The notes: a model not told the origin generated them from the sequence alone. A DNA stretch of 64,000 bases from Pleurocapsa sp. PCC 7319 (GCF_000332195.1 NZ_KB235922.1:558001-622000), one strand, 5' to 3'. Positions 28,190 to 37,736 are shown, counted from the first letter of the stretch. Made by a program: numbers and translations.

Positions 28190-29282
28190 TCACCTCTTAC
28201 TTGTGAAACTAATTTGTAAAACTATTGATTTTGCGTTTTTGCTCTTTGGGAAATTTAGCGATCGCTCTGGTGAAGAGAGGCGTAAATTAGAAACTAATTT
28301 CAAATGCTTTTAATTTTTACTTTCAATAAATTCTGACTTCTGACTTGCGCACAGCGACACTAGTCACTGGATAATTGATACATCTATGATTACCGAAAGC
28401 CTCAAAGTCAAACAACTAATAAAACTAATAAAACTTAAATAATACAAAAATATTTTTTAGGATGACCATAATTAGACATAAATAATTTTGCTCCCTACTT
28501 CTTCCCGATTCTCGTTTTTAATATAGACAAGTTAACCGATAGGAGAAAAAAATAATCAAATTACCCTTCTTAGGTCTAGCTTATTCTGCTTAGCATTGTT
28601 CAAATAATAAAAACCAGGATTTACACTCTATTCTCACAATGCAAACCCTGGAAATGTTCGAGAAGTATCTTTATTTATATTAAGTATTGTTGTTAATCAA
28701 CACATCAGCCATTTTGCCTATTTTAGCTGGTTAAAATAATAGGTTTTTGCTGAGTTGAGCTGAATTGCCCTAATTGGCTATATTTTGACCTCTTAGATAA
28801 AATCGAGGATTCTCAATCTGATTCTCTTTTTCGTCGCTATAGAAGTAGTTCAAGCCAACATCTAAACCAATTTCAGAATAAGATGGTTTTACTCTTTCTC
28901 GGTTGTCGGCATCGACTAAAACTGACAATAATAACCATCAGCACGTCAAACTATTCGTACTTAAGAACCAAACTAAATCTTGAAACCCTAAGTATTAGTT
29001 GATTATCTACTACATCTAAAAATTTTTTTAAATCATTGAATGTTATCTGATGCTTAGTTACAGTATAAATACTGGGAAATTTTCAGTAGGTTTCTCTTAT
29101 TAAGTAAAATGTAAAAAAATATACTTCATATTTTAACTAATTTTCAGTGTCTTAAGTTAGCATGATTGTCAACTAAAGCTCCTCTTGAGTTCAATCTTAC
29201 AGATTATAGTTTTCAATATATAAAAAACAATAAGCTACCTACCAATCATTTAGTTTCATACTTATTTTCACAATCGGTATTA
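28190..29282. other. Long AT-rich intergenic region
   Basis: About 1.1 kb with no intact gene. It holds the TnpB remnant at 28785-28950; the rest is AT-rich with many stop codons on all frames. Part of it presumably carries the promoter of the 72-residue/tpsA pair (near 28200) and of the anti-sigma gene (near 29150-29280). Confidence 0.6.
28785..28950 (-). pseudogene. TnpB fragment, frameshifted
   Basis: The minus strand reads RADGYYCQF in one frame, then after a frameshift LVDADNRERVKPSYSEIGLD followed by VGLNYFYSDEKENQIENPRF. That is the region around the first RuvC aspartate (GLDVGL) of a TnpB, followed by the typical ENPRF. The rest of the gene is missing. A dead insertion remnant, of a lineage different from the two larger TnpB genes here. 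Confidence 0.7.
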
Positions 29283-29717
29283 ATGAAAACAAGCCAAGAC
29301 ATAAAACAATATCATTTGAGGGTTAGAACTGATTTAGAAGCTTTAAAAGAAGTACTACAGTGGTTTGAAGGTTTTGTTTTTCCTTTAGTTCCGCAGAAAA
29401 TGGGTTGGCAATGCGAGGTGGCATTAGTTGAAGCGTTTACCAATGCGGTACGTCATGCCCATAAGAATTTACCTCAAAATACACCTATTGACTTAGAAGT
29501 AAATTTTCTACCCAACTTCTTAGAAATGCGAATTTGGGATCGAGGAAAACCATTCGATCTTAAAGCTAAATTACTAAAAGGAGAACAAGACGCTAATTCT
29601 ATGGAAAAAGAAGGAGGCAGAGGATTACAATTTATCAAGAAATTAACTGATGAATTGCAATATCTCAACCTACCTAACCAGCGTAACTGTTTAATAATGC
29701 GCAAAAATTATCTCTAG
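29283..29717 (+). CDS. Anti-sigma-factor-type serine kinase (RsbW/SpoIIAB-like HATPase)
   Basis: 144 residues from the ATG at 29283 (MKTSQDIKQYHLRVRTDLEA); an upstream TTG-initiated extension of 39 residues is possible but lacks family similarity. GHKL ATPase motifs: ALVEAFTNAVRHAHKN (N box), LEMRIWDRGKPFDLKA (G1 box) and EGGRGLQFIKKLTDEL (G2 box). Such small kinases phosphorylate anti-anti-sigma factors in partner-switching systems. No STAS partner or PP2C gene is adjacent. Cytoplasmic. Confidence 0.85.
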   Translation: MKTSQDIKQYHLRVRTDLEALKEVLQWFEGFVFPLVPQKMGWQCEVALVEAFTNAVRHAHKNLPQNTPIDLEVNFLPNFLEMRIWDRGKPFDLKAKLLKGEQDANSMEKEGGRGLQFIKKLTDELQYLNLPNQRNCLIMRKNYL

Positions 29718-29734
29718 ATAGATTATAGATTGCC

Positions 29735-30625
29735 CTAAATTTCATCAAACGCTCGTTCGATTAGCCTTCTAGCCAGGGTTTGTGTTCCAGTGTGTTCGTA
29801 ATAGTTAGTGGACATATCGATAAAAGCGGCTACATAATCCAACTTATCATCAGAAAACTCCAAAAACCCTTGAAGATTAGTCATTACTTTCTGGGGAGTT
29901 AGGTTTTTGCTAGCAACAAAATCAGCCATCCAGCCTTTTACAGAATCAAAGCTTTCGCCAATAAAATCTAGCTTTCCTCTAGTATTACCTCCAGGTATTG
30001 ATTCTTGAACACCCTTAAAAGTTGAATTAGACTCTAAATCTTTGGGTCCAATTCCGCCAATTGTTGACTGTGCTTTGAGTAAAAAATCGGGACCTAGAGG
30101 AATTAATCCATCCACACAGACTAAAGCTGCCATCCGCATCAATGATTCGCCACTATAGTCTCCTAAAGCTCCCACAAAATCGCCAATGCTATCTCCAGGT
30201 ATGCCGTTGATCTGACAAAAAGCCACTAGTTCTACTACTAATTTAATACATAGATCTAGAGACTGTGCTTTATCGGGATTAGGGGTGACTTTGGTTAGCA
30301 AACCGCCGATCAAGGGAATCTTGTTACCCACTTTATTAGCTAGAGCCGCAGATCCTAAAGCTTTATCGGTGCGATCCACAGTTTGATACAGCCACATAGC
30401 TCGACGATATCCTTGGGATTTATCATTATAGAGCCACACAGCGCGATCGCCAATTTGCTGAATTAGCTCTTCGTCAGTTTCTCCAGTTACTTTGCGAATT
30501 GTCTCGACAAATCCAACTGTATTTTCCCATTCACCAGGAACGATGGAGTCTAATGATCTCAGCATCATTGTGGTGATGTTATTGCTTGGCAAATTATCTA
30601 CCAATTCAAAAATAGATTCGCTCAC
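29735..30625 (-). CDS. Conserved hypothetical protein
   Basis: 296 residues. I do not recognise a named domain. It is mostly helical in appearance, with the blocks FELVDNLPSNNITTMMLRSL, IGDRAVWLYNDKSQGYRRAM, GLLTKVTPNPDKAQSLDLCI, FVGALGDYSGESLMRMAALV and DKLDYVAAFIDMSTNYYEHT. No signal peptide; one moderately hydrophobic stretch (LCIKLVVELVAFCQI). ATG at 30625 after a purine-rich GAGGAGCAAGC. The last codons are convergent with the anti-sigma gene, 17 bp apart. Likely cytoplasmic. Confidence 0.65.
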   Translation of the reverse strand: MSESIFELVDNLPSNNITTMMLRSLDSIVPGEWENTVGFVETIRKVTGETDEELIQQIGDRAVWLYNDKSQGYRRAMWLYQTVDRTDKALGSAALANKVGNKIPLIGGLLTKVTPNPDKAQSLDLCIKLVVELVAFCQINGIPGDSIGDFVGALGDYSGESLMRMAALVCVDGLIPLGPDFLLKAQSTIGGIGPKDLESNSTFKGVQESIPGGNTRGKLDFIGESFDSVKGWMADFVASKNLTPQKVMTNLQGFLEFSDDKLDYVAAFIDMSTNYYEHTGTQTLARRLIERAFDEI

Positions 30626-30700
30626 TGCTTGCTCCTCAAATTGATTAATATCTGGTTTTTTGATGAATTAAATAGTTCAATTTATTTGGGGATTGCAACC

Positions 30701-31204
30701 TCAATTCAGCTTTGATAAGCCTCTTAGATCAAATCTCCCTAACCATTTTTCGCGATCGCTGGCAGTAAAACTAGAATCTTTCGAGCGAATTTTTACTTGA
30801 TAGCGGTTATTAACTAGTAATGCTGTTCCCGTGCTTCCTTGACTTACGACAGGATAGCCATTGATATTACTAGTACTTTGATTGAACTTATCGACTGTAC
30901 TCGGATTATTTAAAACATCAGAAATTGATAGGATGGCAATTTCTTGCCCGTTTTGTTTGAGCTTAGCTTGAGCAAAACCTTTCTTTTCTTGACTATAAAC
31001 TCTTTGATAGCCATCAGCAGCATCGGGAAAATAACGGTTAAAACTACCCCCAGATTGCGATTCATCTACTACTGCGGTTGCACCTTTACCGGTACTTTCT
31101 TGTTGCGCTCCATCAAAACGAGAAGGGGCTTGCTGCGCACAGGAAGTCAAGAGCAGGGAGCTAGTTAGAAATAATGCTACTAAAAATTTACGTAAACTAA
31201 TCAT
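30701..31204 (-). CDS. Putative lipoprotein
   Basis: 167 residues. The N-terminus (MISLRKFLVALFLTSSLLLT then SC) is a lipoprotein signal with lipobox LLTSC, so the protein should be lipidated at Cys22. The mature part (FNRYFPDAADGYQRVYSQEK, GFAQAKLKQNGQEIAILSIS, YPVVSQGSTGTALLVNNRYQ, VKIRSKDSSFTASDREKWLG) looks like a single globular domain that I recall as a conserved cyanobacterial lipoprotein of unknown function. Membrane-anchored, probably periplasm-facing. Confidence 0.75.
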   Translation of the reverse strand: MISLRKFLVALFLTSSLLLTSCAQQAPSRFDGAQQESTGKGATAVVDESQSGGSFNRYFPDAADGYQRVYSQEKKGFAQAKLKQNGQEIAILSISDVLNNPSTVDKFNQSTSNINGYPVVSQGSTGTALLVNNRYQVKIRSKDSSFTASDREKWLGRFDLRGLSKLN

Positions 31205-31289
31205 TATTTTAGTTTGTATGCATAGGCTACCTCATTTTATCAGGAATGCCTTGACATCTGAATTTAATGCCAACGCGGGATGATGATCG

Positions 31290-32954
31290 TTAATTAACTA
31301 AAACCCGATCTGCCAGCAATTCTTTAAGTCTTTCCGGTTCGGAAGAAGCTAGTTCGACTACAGCCTTTTCTTTACCACGCCATAGTAAACGAACACTACG
31401 AATCGATATTTGTTGTTCTCGGCATTGTTTCATCAACATAGCAAGAGTCCCCGCTTTATCTTCCAGTTCGACTAACAAAGCATCACCACTAACGGCTTGA
31501 TAATCAACACGACTTAAAATCTGGGTAGCTTCATTAGTATCAAAAGGAAGAGATTGTCCATAACAACGACCGATATCTAAAGTCTGATTTAAAATCTTTA
31601 ACGAGCGATCGCGATCGCTAACTTTTAGTTTAACTACATTTCCTTCTCCTACTTTAATGGCTGTTAAGTCCTCAATCGAAATTCCTGCTGAAGCCAATGC
31701 TGCTGAAACATCAGTGAGTATATTAGTATCTTCGTTACCGACCAGAATGATATCTTGACCGCTGCCACCAATGGCAGTTTCGCAGGCAGTAAAAGAGTCA
31801 CAAGTTGAAACTGGGACTGGTTTAACTGCTTTAATATCGTCAACTAAGCGATCTATTTGTATAGTTGTTACGTGGGGCATAGTGATGAGGTGAGAAATTC
31901 CCCCCTGACAAGCTAACTGCCAGCGTTGTGTTACCGAAGCTAAGGGACGATCAAATACGACAGTATTAGAGTAGGAATGTCTCCAGGCATGACAGTCTAA
32001 TTGGTTGAGATGCTTGATCGCATAGTCTGACATTTGCAGACAATCAGGGATAATCTTTTTAAATCCAGAGATGCCAACAGTGTGAAACGCATACCAGAGA
32101 AATAGGGGAGTCAGAGCATTTCGAGAACCACTTAAGGTTGTATCCAATGTGCCAATATATTCCACACTTTGAGCAATACGATCTACATTGCGTTTTTTAG
32201 CTAATACCACCCCACAAGGAATGGGAGAACCAACCATTTTATGACCGCTAATCGAGATACTATCGATTCCAGATAAGAAATTCCAGGGAGGCGGATTATC
32301 AATAAAAGGAAGAATCATTCCGCCCAAAGCAGCATCGGCATGGAGATAATGGTGATTGAGAGCTAAATCATGAAAAATCTCCCTAATACCCACAATGTCA
32401 TCCACTGCTCCTTTCATGGTCGTGCCGATAGTTGCACAAATAATTGGGGGGACATCTCTATGAATGCGGAGAGTTTCGCGGAGATCATCAAGATCCATAG
32501 TGCCATCAGAGGAACTGCGGATCATAATGCTATTTAAACCTAAACAGCGTAAAATCTTATCAATGGAATAGTGCGCGTCCTGAGAATAATAAACTATGCC
32601 ATTAGGTAACAGTTCCCTTGCCAGAAACAAACCATAGTGATTACCCTCTGTCCCCCCATTGGTAACATATCCCCAAGTATTGCCTTCGGGTGCTTGAGTT
32701 AACTGCTGAAAAATGCCCAGAACTTCTCGCTCAAAATCGTGAGTATTTAAATGATAATTACCCGGTAAGTAAGGATCTCCTACATTATTGAGGGGATATT
32801 GCAAAAATCGATATAAGGGAGAATAATCAAATATTCCATTGCAAGGATAACCCAGGAACAGTTCCGATTCTTGCTGAATGTCTCGATAAAAATTATCTAA
32901 GCGTTGCTCGTCTTTTTCAGAGAGCGCAAATTCTGAAAGCCATTGCGATCGCAT
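31290..32954 (-). CDS. PLP-dependent histidine decarboxylase fused to two ACT domains
   Basis: 554 residues against ~380 for ordinary bacterial PLP histidine decarboxylase. Residues 1-385 are the group II decarboxylase: NGIFDYSPLYRFLQYPLNNV, GYVTNGGTEGNHYGL (about 95-109), cofactor Asp207 in HADAALGG, and PLP lysine 239 in SISGHKMVGSPIPCGVV. These blocks favour histidine decarboxylation to histamine, although a related amino acid (e.g. serine) cannot be excluded. The tail carries two ACT-like regulatory domains, about 402-465 (DIILVGNEDTNILTDVSAAL) and 491-552 (LVELEDKAGTLAMLMKQCRE). ACT domains usually bind amino acids, so end-product or substrate control is plausible. Cytoplasmic; no transporter or receptor gene next to it. 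Confidence 0.82.
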   Translation of the reverse strand: MRSQWLSEFALSEKDEQRLDNFYRDIQQESELFLGYPCNGIFDYSPLYRFLQYPLNNVGDPYLPGNYHLNTHDFEREVLGIFQQLTQAPEGNTWGYVTNGGTEGNHYGLFLARELLPNGIVYYSQDAHYSIDKILRCLGLNSIMIRSSSDGTMDLDDLRETLRIHRDVPPIICATIGTTMKGAVDDIVGIREIFHDLALNHHYLHADAALGGMILPFIDNPPPWNFLSGIDSISISGHKMVGSPIPCGVVLAKKRNVDRIAQSVEYIGTLDTTLSGSRNALTPLFLWYAFHTVGISGFKKIIPDCLQMSDYAIKHLNQLDCHAWRHSYSNTVVFDRPLASVTQRWQLACQGGISHLITMPHVTTIQIDRLVDDIKAVKPVPVSTCDSFTACETAIGGSGQDIILVGNEDTNILTDVSAALASAGISIEDLTAIKVGEGNVVKLKVSDRDRSLKILNQTLDIGRCYGQSLPFDTNEATQILSRVDYQAVSGDALLVELEDKAGTLAMLMKQCREQQISIRSVRLLWRGKEKAVVELASSEPERLKELLADRVLVN

Positions 32955-33328
32955 TATTTTTCCTCCATGAACAATAAATGGAGTTAACTAGCAAGCGTAA
33001 CCCTAACGGGAGCAGCTTTTCCCCACGGTAAAGCTTGTGATTAGTACTATTCCTATTTTATTGCCAATATTTGCAAGTATTATATTTTAAGTACAATACT
33101 TTTATAATACTGTTATTCTAACAATTTTTGCTTAGTACTGAAGTCTCTTACTGTTGATCAATTTAGTTTAGAGACGTTAGTCATAGAGAAATATACTTAG
33201 TTGTCAACGAAAGTCTTAGAAGATTTACCTCTTTCGTTGAGGCATGATTCAAGACGTTTGTCAGATGTTTTTCCTTTGTTGAATCTCTACTATTAATTTA
33301 AAAGAATTTGAATTAGAAGAGATTAATT
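32955..33328. other. Divergent intergenic region
   Basis: About 375 bp separating the decarboxylase and RTX-type genes, AT-rich, without frames or repeats I can support. It must hold both promoters. Confidence 0.5.
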
Positions 33329-34552
33329 ATGACATCTACACAGACATACGAAGATAACAGTAACTTAATTCTCGGAACAGATGAAAACGATACTCTCAAT
33401 GGCACTGAGGGTGACGATACTATCATTGGTAATCCAGGTGACGATCTCAAAATTGGTGCAGCAGGAAGCGATCGCTTTATCTGGAATAACGGCGATGGTA
33501 GCGACATCAATGAAGGTGACGACGGTTACGATATTTCGGAAATCAATGGCGCACCCGATGACGGAGATGAACTCGATCTCCGTGCCAACGGTGAGCGTGC
33601 TTTATTTGAAAGGTTAAACCCAGGTCCCTTTACCGTCGATACCGATAATGTCGAGCAATTTGAAATCAATGGTCTGGGTGGTGATGATACTCTAACGGTT
33701 CAAGATTTAACTGGTACTGATATTCAACGAGTTGTCTTTAATGGTGGCGATGGCATTGACTATCTGGACGCTAGCCAGACTTCTGTAAATATGGTAGCTC
33801 GTGGCGGAGAAGGTGATGACACTCTCATTGGTGGTAATGGCAACGACATTCTCATTGGGGACACAGGAAGCGATCTCAAAATTGGTGGTTTGGGAAATGA
33901 TCGCTTTATCTGGAACAATGGCGATGGTAGCGACATCAATGAAGGTGACGACGGTTACGATGTTTCGCAAATCAATGGCGCACCCGATGACGGAGATGAA
34001 TTCGATCTCAGTGCCAATGGTGAGCGTGCTTTATTTGAAAGGTTAAACTTAGTTCCCTTTACCGTCGATACCGATAATGTCGAGCAATTTGCAATCAATG
34101 GTCTGGGTGGTGATGATATCCTAACGGTTCAAGATTTAACCGGGACTGATGTTCAACGAGTTGTCTTTGATGGTGGCGATGGCAATGACAACCTAAACGC
34201 TAGCTACACTGACACCGATATCACCGCTTTGGGTGGAGCAGGGGATGACACTCTGACTGGTGGTAGTGGCAATGACTTAATCAGTGGCGGTGACGGTCTA
34301 GATATTCTAACTGGTGGTGTTGGTGCTGATACTTTCGTTCTCGGTTTTGAGGGGGTTGATACCATTGCTGACTTCAATTTCTCAGAAGGAGACACAATTC
34401 AAATTTCAACTCTGGAATTGGGTATCTCATCAGTCGATTCTTTAGGCTATGACAATAATACCAATACACTATATTGGGGTGAAACTGAATTGGCTACATT
34501 GGAAACTCCTTTAGCAGAATTCACTCCTTCAGAGTATATCGAGCTAGTCTAG
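33329..34552 (+). CDS. RTX-type calcium-binding protein with internal duplication
   Basis: 407 residues, no classical signal peptide. Glycine- and aspartate-rich nonapeptides (GTEGDDTIIGNPGDD, GGEGDDTLIGGNGNDILIGD, GGAGDDTLTGGSGNDLISGG) form calcium-binding parallel beta rolls. Residues about 51-175 are repeated at about 194-318 with a 143-residue (429-bp) period, each carrying the block FIWNNGDGSDINEGDDGYD and RALFERLN. The end (VLGFEGVDTIADFNFSEGDT, then TLYWGETELATLE) is the usual RTX C-terminal export segment, pointing to type I secretion. Extracellular; function unknown, possibly cell-surface. Confidence 0.87.
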   Translation: MTSTQTYEDNSNLILGTDENDTLNGTEGDDTIIGNPGDDLKIGAAGSDRFIWNNGDGSDINEGDDGYDISEINGAPDDGDELDLRANGERALFERLNPGPFTVDTDNVEQFEINGLGGDDTLTVQDLTGTDIQRVVFNGGDGIDYLDASQTSVNMVARGGEGDDTLIGGNGNDILIGDTGSDLKIGGLGNDRFIWNNGDGSDINEGDDGYDVSQINGAPDDGDEFDLSANGERALFERLNLVPFTVDTDNVEQFAINGLGGDDILTVQDLTGTDVQRVVFDGGDGNDNLNASYTDTDITALGGAGDDTLTGGSGNDLISGGDGLDILTGGVGADTFVLGFEGVDTIADFNFSEGDTIQISTLELGISSVDSLGYDNNTNTLYWGETELATLETPLAEFTPSEYIELV

Positions 34553-34576
34553 GATTTAGAACATAGAAGTGGTTAG

Positions 34577-34628
34577 AGACTCCGAAATACGTAAGTTTTA
34601 CTTAGAAGTTTTGCGTCTTCCGGAGTCT
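34577..34628 (+). terminator. Possible terminator stem after the RTX gene
   Basis: AGACTCCG (34577-34584) pairs with CGGAGTCT (34621-34628) 25 bp after the RTX gene stop. The loop is long (36 nt) and no clear T-tract follows, so the call is tentative. Confidence 0.35.
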
Positions 34629-34666
34629 TACTAGCAAGAGGTCTTGAGAATTCGGAGCGTGTTACT

Positions 34667-36160
34667 ATGAACAATCTTCAACAAAGCAATGTTGTCATTA
34701 TTGGGGGAGGACCTGCAGGATTAGGGACTGCCTTGATGCTAGCTAAAAAAGGCTGGACGGGAATTACCGTTTTAGAAAAAAGACCATCGGCAGATTATTA
34801 TGAACCAGATAAATCATTTAGCTATCAAATTGACGGCAGAGGTCAAAAATTAACCGATTTATTAAATCTTACGCCAAAATTAGCTAATTTAAGTGTTCCT
34901 AGTACCGAATTTTATTTTACGCTCATAAAACCAGACGGAAATCGCAAAACTTCTAAATTACCCATTGCCGATTCTAATCGTAAAACTGCTTACTGGTTGC
35001 CCAGAGCCACTTTCGTCAATTTATTTTATGATGAAATCGAGCGCAATTGGCAAAATTCGATTCAAGTTTTATTCCAAACTCGATGTGTGGAAATTAATCT
35101 AAATAGTGATTCTGCCTCTTCGGCAACTAGCGCAACCAATAGCAGCCAAGCTAAACGCCTAGAGATTATTGCTCAGTCTCAAGATGAGCAACAATTAACT
35201 TTTACACCCAACCTGTTAGTAGGTTGTGATGGTTTAAATTCTATCGTGCGCCAAACTCTGCATAACTGGGAACAAGGCAAATCCCATGACTTTGAAATGC
35301 AGCAATTTCCCTCTCCCAGCGCAGGTTTGAAATATAAAGTTCTGACTGTACTACCCCGGTTTCCCCTATCAGAGACCCAAGAAGATCTAGCTGAATCGAC
35401 GATGGCTTATGGTATTAGATCGACTTTTAAAGGGCGTAAAAAAGCAATTTCTTTGGGTTTACTACCTTTAAAAGACCCGGATATAGAGAGAACTGCGAAT
35501 ATTATTACCTATCCAGACCATCATATTTGGCAGCTAAAAACTCCAGAAGCATTGGGTAATTATCTTACTCAAGCTTTTCCTCAACTTCCTCTCGAAAAAA
35601 TCATTTCCTCTGAGGAAATAACTAGATTTTTCTTCAGTAATGGAGGAACGTTTCCCCTGCCTCAATATTGTTCGCGACTATATCAAATCTGGGGACAACC
35701 TGATGATAATCATGGCACAGCTATAATTCTATTCGGAGATGCGGCGCATTGTTTTCCTCCCGATATTGGACAAGGTGTTAATTCGGCATTAGAGGATGTC
35801 TATCTTTTCTCCGAAACTTTAGCCGAAGTTGAAGATAATCTTGCTCTAGCTCTTCCTCGCTATCAAAACTTACGCCAACCAGATATTAAAGCTCTAATTC
35901 GCTTAGTACAAATTAGTTATCCTTGGCAATATGGTCAAAATCTTTGGCAAAAAAGATTATGGGGTCTTAACTTTTTACTACGTTTACAGCTCAGTCGTTT
36001 ATTTCCCTTTATATTTAGTCCTCATTCCTTTTTGCTAATTCAGAACCACGAACTATCTTACTCAGAAATTTTGGCTAAAAGTAATCGAACCACTCAATTT
36101 CTGTATATCTTAGGAGCTTTACTAGTATTAATTGTTCTATATATAGCGTTTCTTAAATAA
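34667..36160 (+). CDS. FAD-dependent monooxygenase (kynurenine 3-monooxygenase-like), ends inside a MITE
   Basis: 497 residues. Flavoprotein hydroxylase of the PHBH/KMO type. FAD site VVIIGGGPAGLGTALMLAKK (about 9-28), the DG motif VGCDGLNSIVRQTL, and FGDAAHCFPPDIGQGVNSAL (the GD motif). A C-terminal transmembrane helix (TTQFLYILGALLVLIVLYIA) resembles the anchor of kynurenine 3-monooxygenase, but the substrate is not established. The last codons (TAT ATA GCG TTT CTT AAA TAA) are the left end of the MITE at 36137, so the natural C-terminus has been replaced. ATG at 34667. Confidence 0.82.
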   Translation: MNNLQQSNVVIIGGGPAGLGTALMLAKKGWTGITVLEKRPSADYYEPDKSFSYQIDGRGQKLTDLLNLTPKLANLSVPSTEFYFTLIKPDGNRKTSKLPIADSNRKTAYWLPRATFVNLFYDEIERNWQNSIQVLFQTRCVEINLNSDSASSATSATNSSQAKRLEIIAQSQDEQQLTFTPNLLVGCDGLNSIVRQTLHNWEQGKSHDFEMQQFPSPSAGLKYKVLTVLPRFPLSETQEDLAESTMAYGIRSTFKGRKKAISLGLLPLKDPDIERTANIITYPDHHIWQLKTPEALGNYLTQAFPQLPLEKIISSEEITRFFFSNGGTFPLPQYCSRLYQIWGQPDDNHGTAIILFGDAAHCFPPDIGQGVNSALEDVYLFSETLAEVEDNLALALPRYQNLRQPDIKALIRLVQISYPWQYGQNLWQKRLWGLNFLLRLQLSRLFPFIFSPHSFLLIQNHELSYSEILAKSNRTTQFLYILGALLVLIVLYIAFLK

Positions 36161-36279
36161 GTGAGGTACAAATATAAACTTAGTTAAAAACCTTAAAACC
36201 CCTATTCCCTATTCCCTATTCCCTATTCCCTGACTCTACCAAGATGTATTTCATTAATACGAGAAACGCTATATAGCGG
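36137..36279. repeat. MITE-like element, family B, copy 1
   Basis: Ends CTATATATAGCGTTTCT and its near complement AGAAACGCTATATAGCGG, 143 bp apart. The inside has four CCCTATT heptamers (36200-36231). Copy 2 (51069-51210) is its inverted near-duplicate. No coding potential. Confidence 0.85.
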
Positions 36280-36416
36280 TTATCAGATAAGTGGTGATAC
36301 GGAATATATTGGTTTTAGGGATTAAGGACTAAAGATTGTTGCTCATATTTTTGCCAAGCGATCAGCTTCGCTGGTGGGCGGAGCCCAATCGCTAATTTAA
36401 CGTGTGAGTGAGAAAT

Positions 36417-36443
36417 CCCCCTGTTCGACGTAGTAACTGGGGG
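36417..36443. repeat. Hairpin resembling a TnpB-element right end
   Basis: CCCCCTGTT pairs with AACTGGGGG. The flank GTGAGTGAGAAATCC resembles the GTGAGAATCC next to the right-end hairpin at 37737. Possibly the right end of an older related element into or beside which the present one jumped. Confidence 0.5.
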
Positions 36444-36554
36444 ATGAGAACGAACTGTACAACGTAGCCCTTTGGGACACCCTAAAGGGTTCAACAGTTG
36501 GCGACACATCTGCGTGAGCTGTTACAATTTTATCAGATTCATTTTCTTCTGATA

Positions 36555-37730
36555 ATGCTTAAAGCAGTAAAAGTGAGACTATATCCCAATAGCGAACAGA
36601 AACGGCACTTAGCACAAAGCTTTGGTTGCGCTCGTTGGTATTGGAACTATAGTCTTGCTCTTACTCAAGAAACATATCAAGAGACAGGAAAAGGTTTGAG
36701 TCGTGGTGCCATACAGTCGCTCTTACCAGGCTTGAAAAAAGAGTTTGAATGGCTAAGTGAACCCTATTCTCAGTGTCTTCAAGTAGTAGCACTTAATTTA
36801 TCTAATGCTTTTATCAATTTTTTTGAGGGCAGAGGTAGATTTCCTCGGTTCAAAGCCAAAGGGAATAAGCAATCTATCAGCTATCCTCAGAATGTAAAAG
36901 TGCTAGATGGATACATCAAATTTCCTAAACTCAAATTAGTTGAAGCCAAGATATCTCAACCAATCGAGGGCATAGTCAAAACGGTGACGATATCTCAAGT
37001 GCCAAGTGGTAAATACTACGCCTCGATATTGGTTGATCATGAAATTGAAATTCCTCAAGCCAGTGACCAAGGTAAAGTTGTGGGTCTAGATGTGGGTATA
37101 TCTGATATCTGTGTAACTAGCGATGGCTCTAAATATAACAATCCTCGCTGGTTCAAGAAGCATCAACAAAACCTGAAGCGTAAACAGCAAAAGTTAGCTC
37201 GTAAACAACAAGATTCTCATAGAAGATATAAAGCCAAAAAACTAGCAGCAAAGGTATATGAAAAAGTAAGTAATTGTCGGTTAGATTTTCTCCACAAGCT
37301 ATCACGTAGGATAGTTGACGAGAACCAAGTCATTGCGGTGGAAAATCTTAACGTCAAAGGCATGGTCAAAAATCCCAAGTTAGCATTAGCGATCAGCAAT
37401 GTGGGTTGGGGAATGCTCAATACCATGCTCAAGTACAAGGCTGAATGGTCAGGAAAAATCTACATGCAAGTAGACAGGTTTTTTCCCAGCAGCAAGCTAC
37501 ATAATAAATGTCTATATCACATAGACAAACTTCCTCTCGATGTTAGATTCTGGGATTGTCCCAACTGTGGCGAAAAGCACATAGACATAGACATTAACGC
37601 AGCTCAGAACATTAGAGACGAAGCACTACGATTATTAGCCTTGGGGCGCAAGGCTACTGCTCATGGAGGAATTGTCAGACTAGGGAGTGGACGTGAAAAA
37701 TCTACGACTGAGCAAATTCTAAGGAAGTGA
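36555..37730 (+). CDS. tnpB: TnpB RNA-guided nuclease, solo element
   Basis: 391 residues from ATG 36555 (MLKAVKVRLYPNSEQKRHLA); 19 upstream in-frame residues lack similarity. Domain order: N-terminal helix-turn-helix region, beta barrel, RuvC with GLDVGISDICVT (first Asp), AVENLNVKGM (Glu) and HIDIDINAAQNI (third Asp), so the DED triad is complete, although the usual Arg before the last Asp is Ile. The zinc finger reads SSKLHNKCLYH then WDCPNCG: the first Cys is replaced by His, which might still bind zinc. It is of a different lineage from the TnpB at 5578-6735. Confidence 0.9.
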   Translation: MLKAVKVRLYPNSEQKRHLAQSFGCARWYWNYSLALTQETYQETGKGLSRGAIQSLLPGLKKEFEWLSEPYSQCLQVVALNLSNAFINFFEGRGRFPRFKAKGNKQSISYPQNVKVLDGYIKFPKLKLVEAKISQPIEGIVKTVTISQVPSGKYYASILVDHEIEIPQASDQGKVVGLDVGISDICVTSDGSKYNNPRWFKKHQQNLKRKQQKLARKQQDSHRRYKAKKLAAKVYEKVSNCRLDFLHKLSRRIVDENQVIAVENLNVKGMVKNPKLALAISNVGWGMLNTMLKYKAEWSGKIYMQVDRFFPSSKLHNKCLYHIDKLPLDVRFWDCPNCGEKHIDIDINAAQNIRDEALRLLALGRKATAHGGIVRLGSGREKSTTEQILRK

Positions 37731-37736
37731 GAATCC

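Noticed and set aside
36315-36509. 64-codon minus-strand frame left of the solo tnpB
   Set aside because: It lies in the hairpin-rich end of the element; composition reflects structured DNA, not protein.
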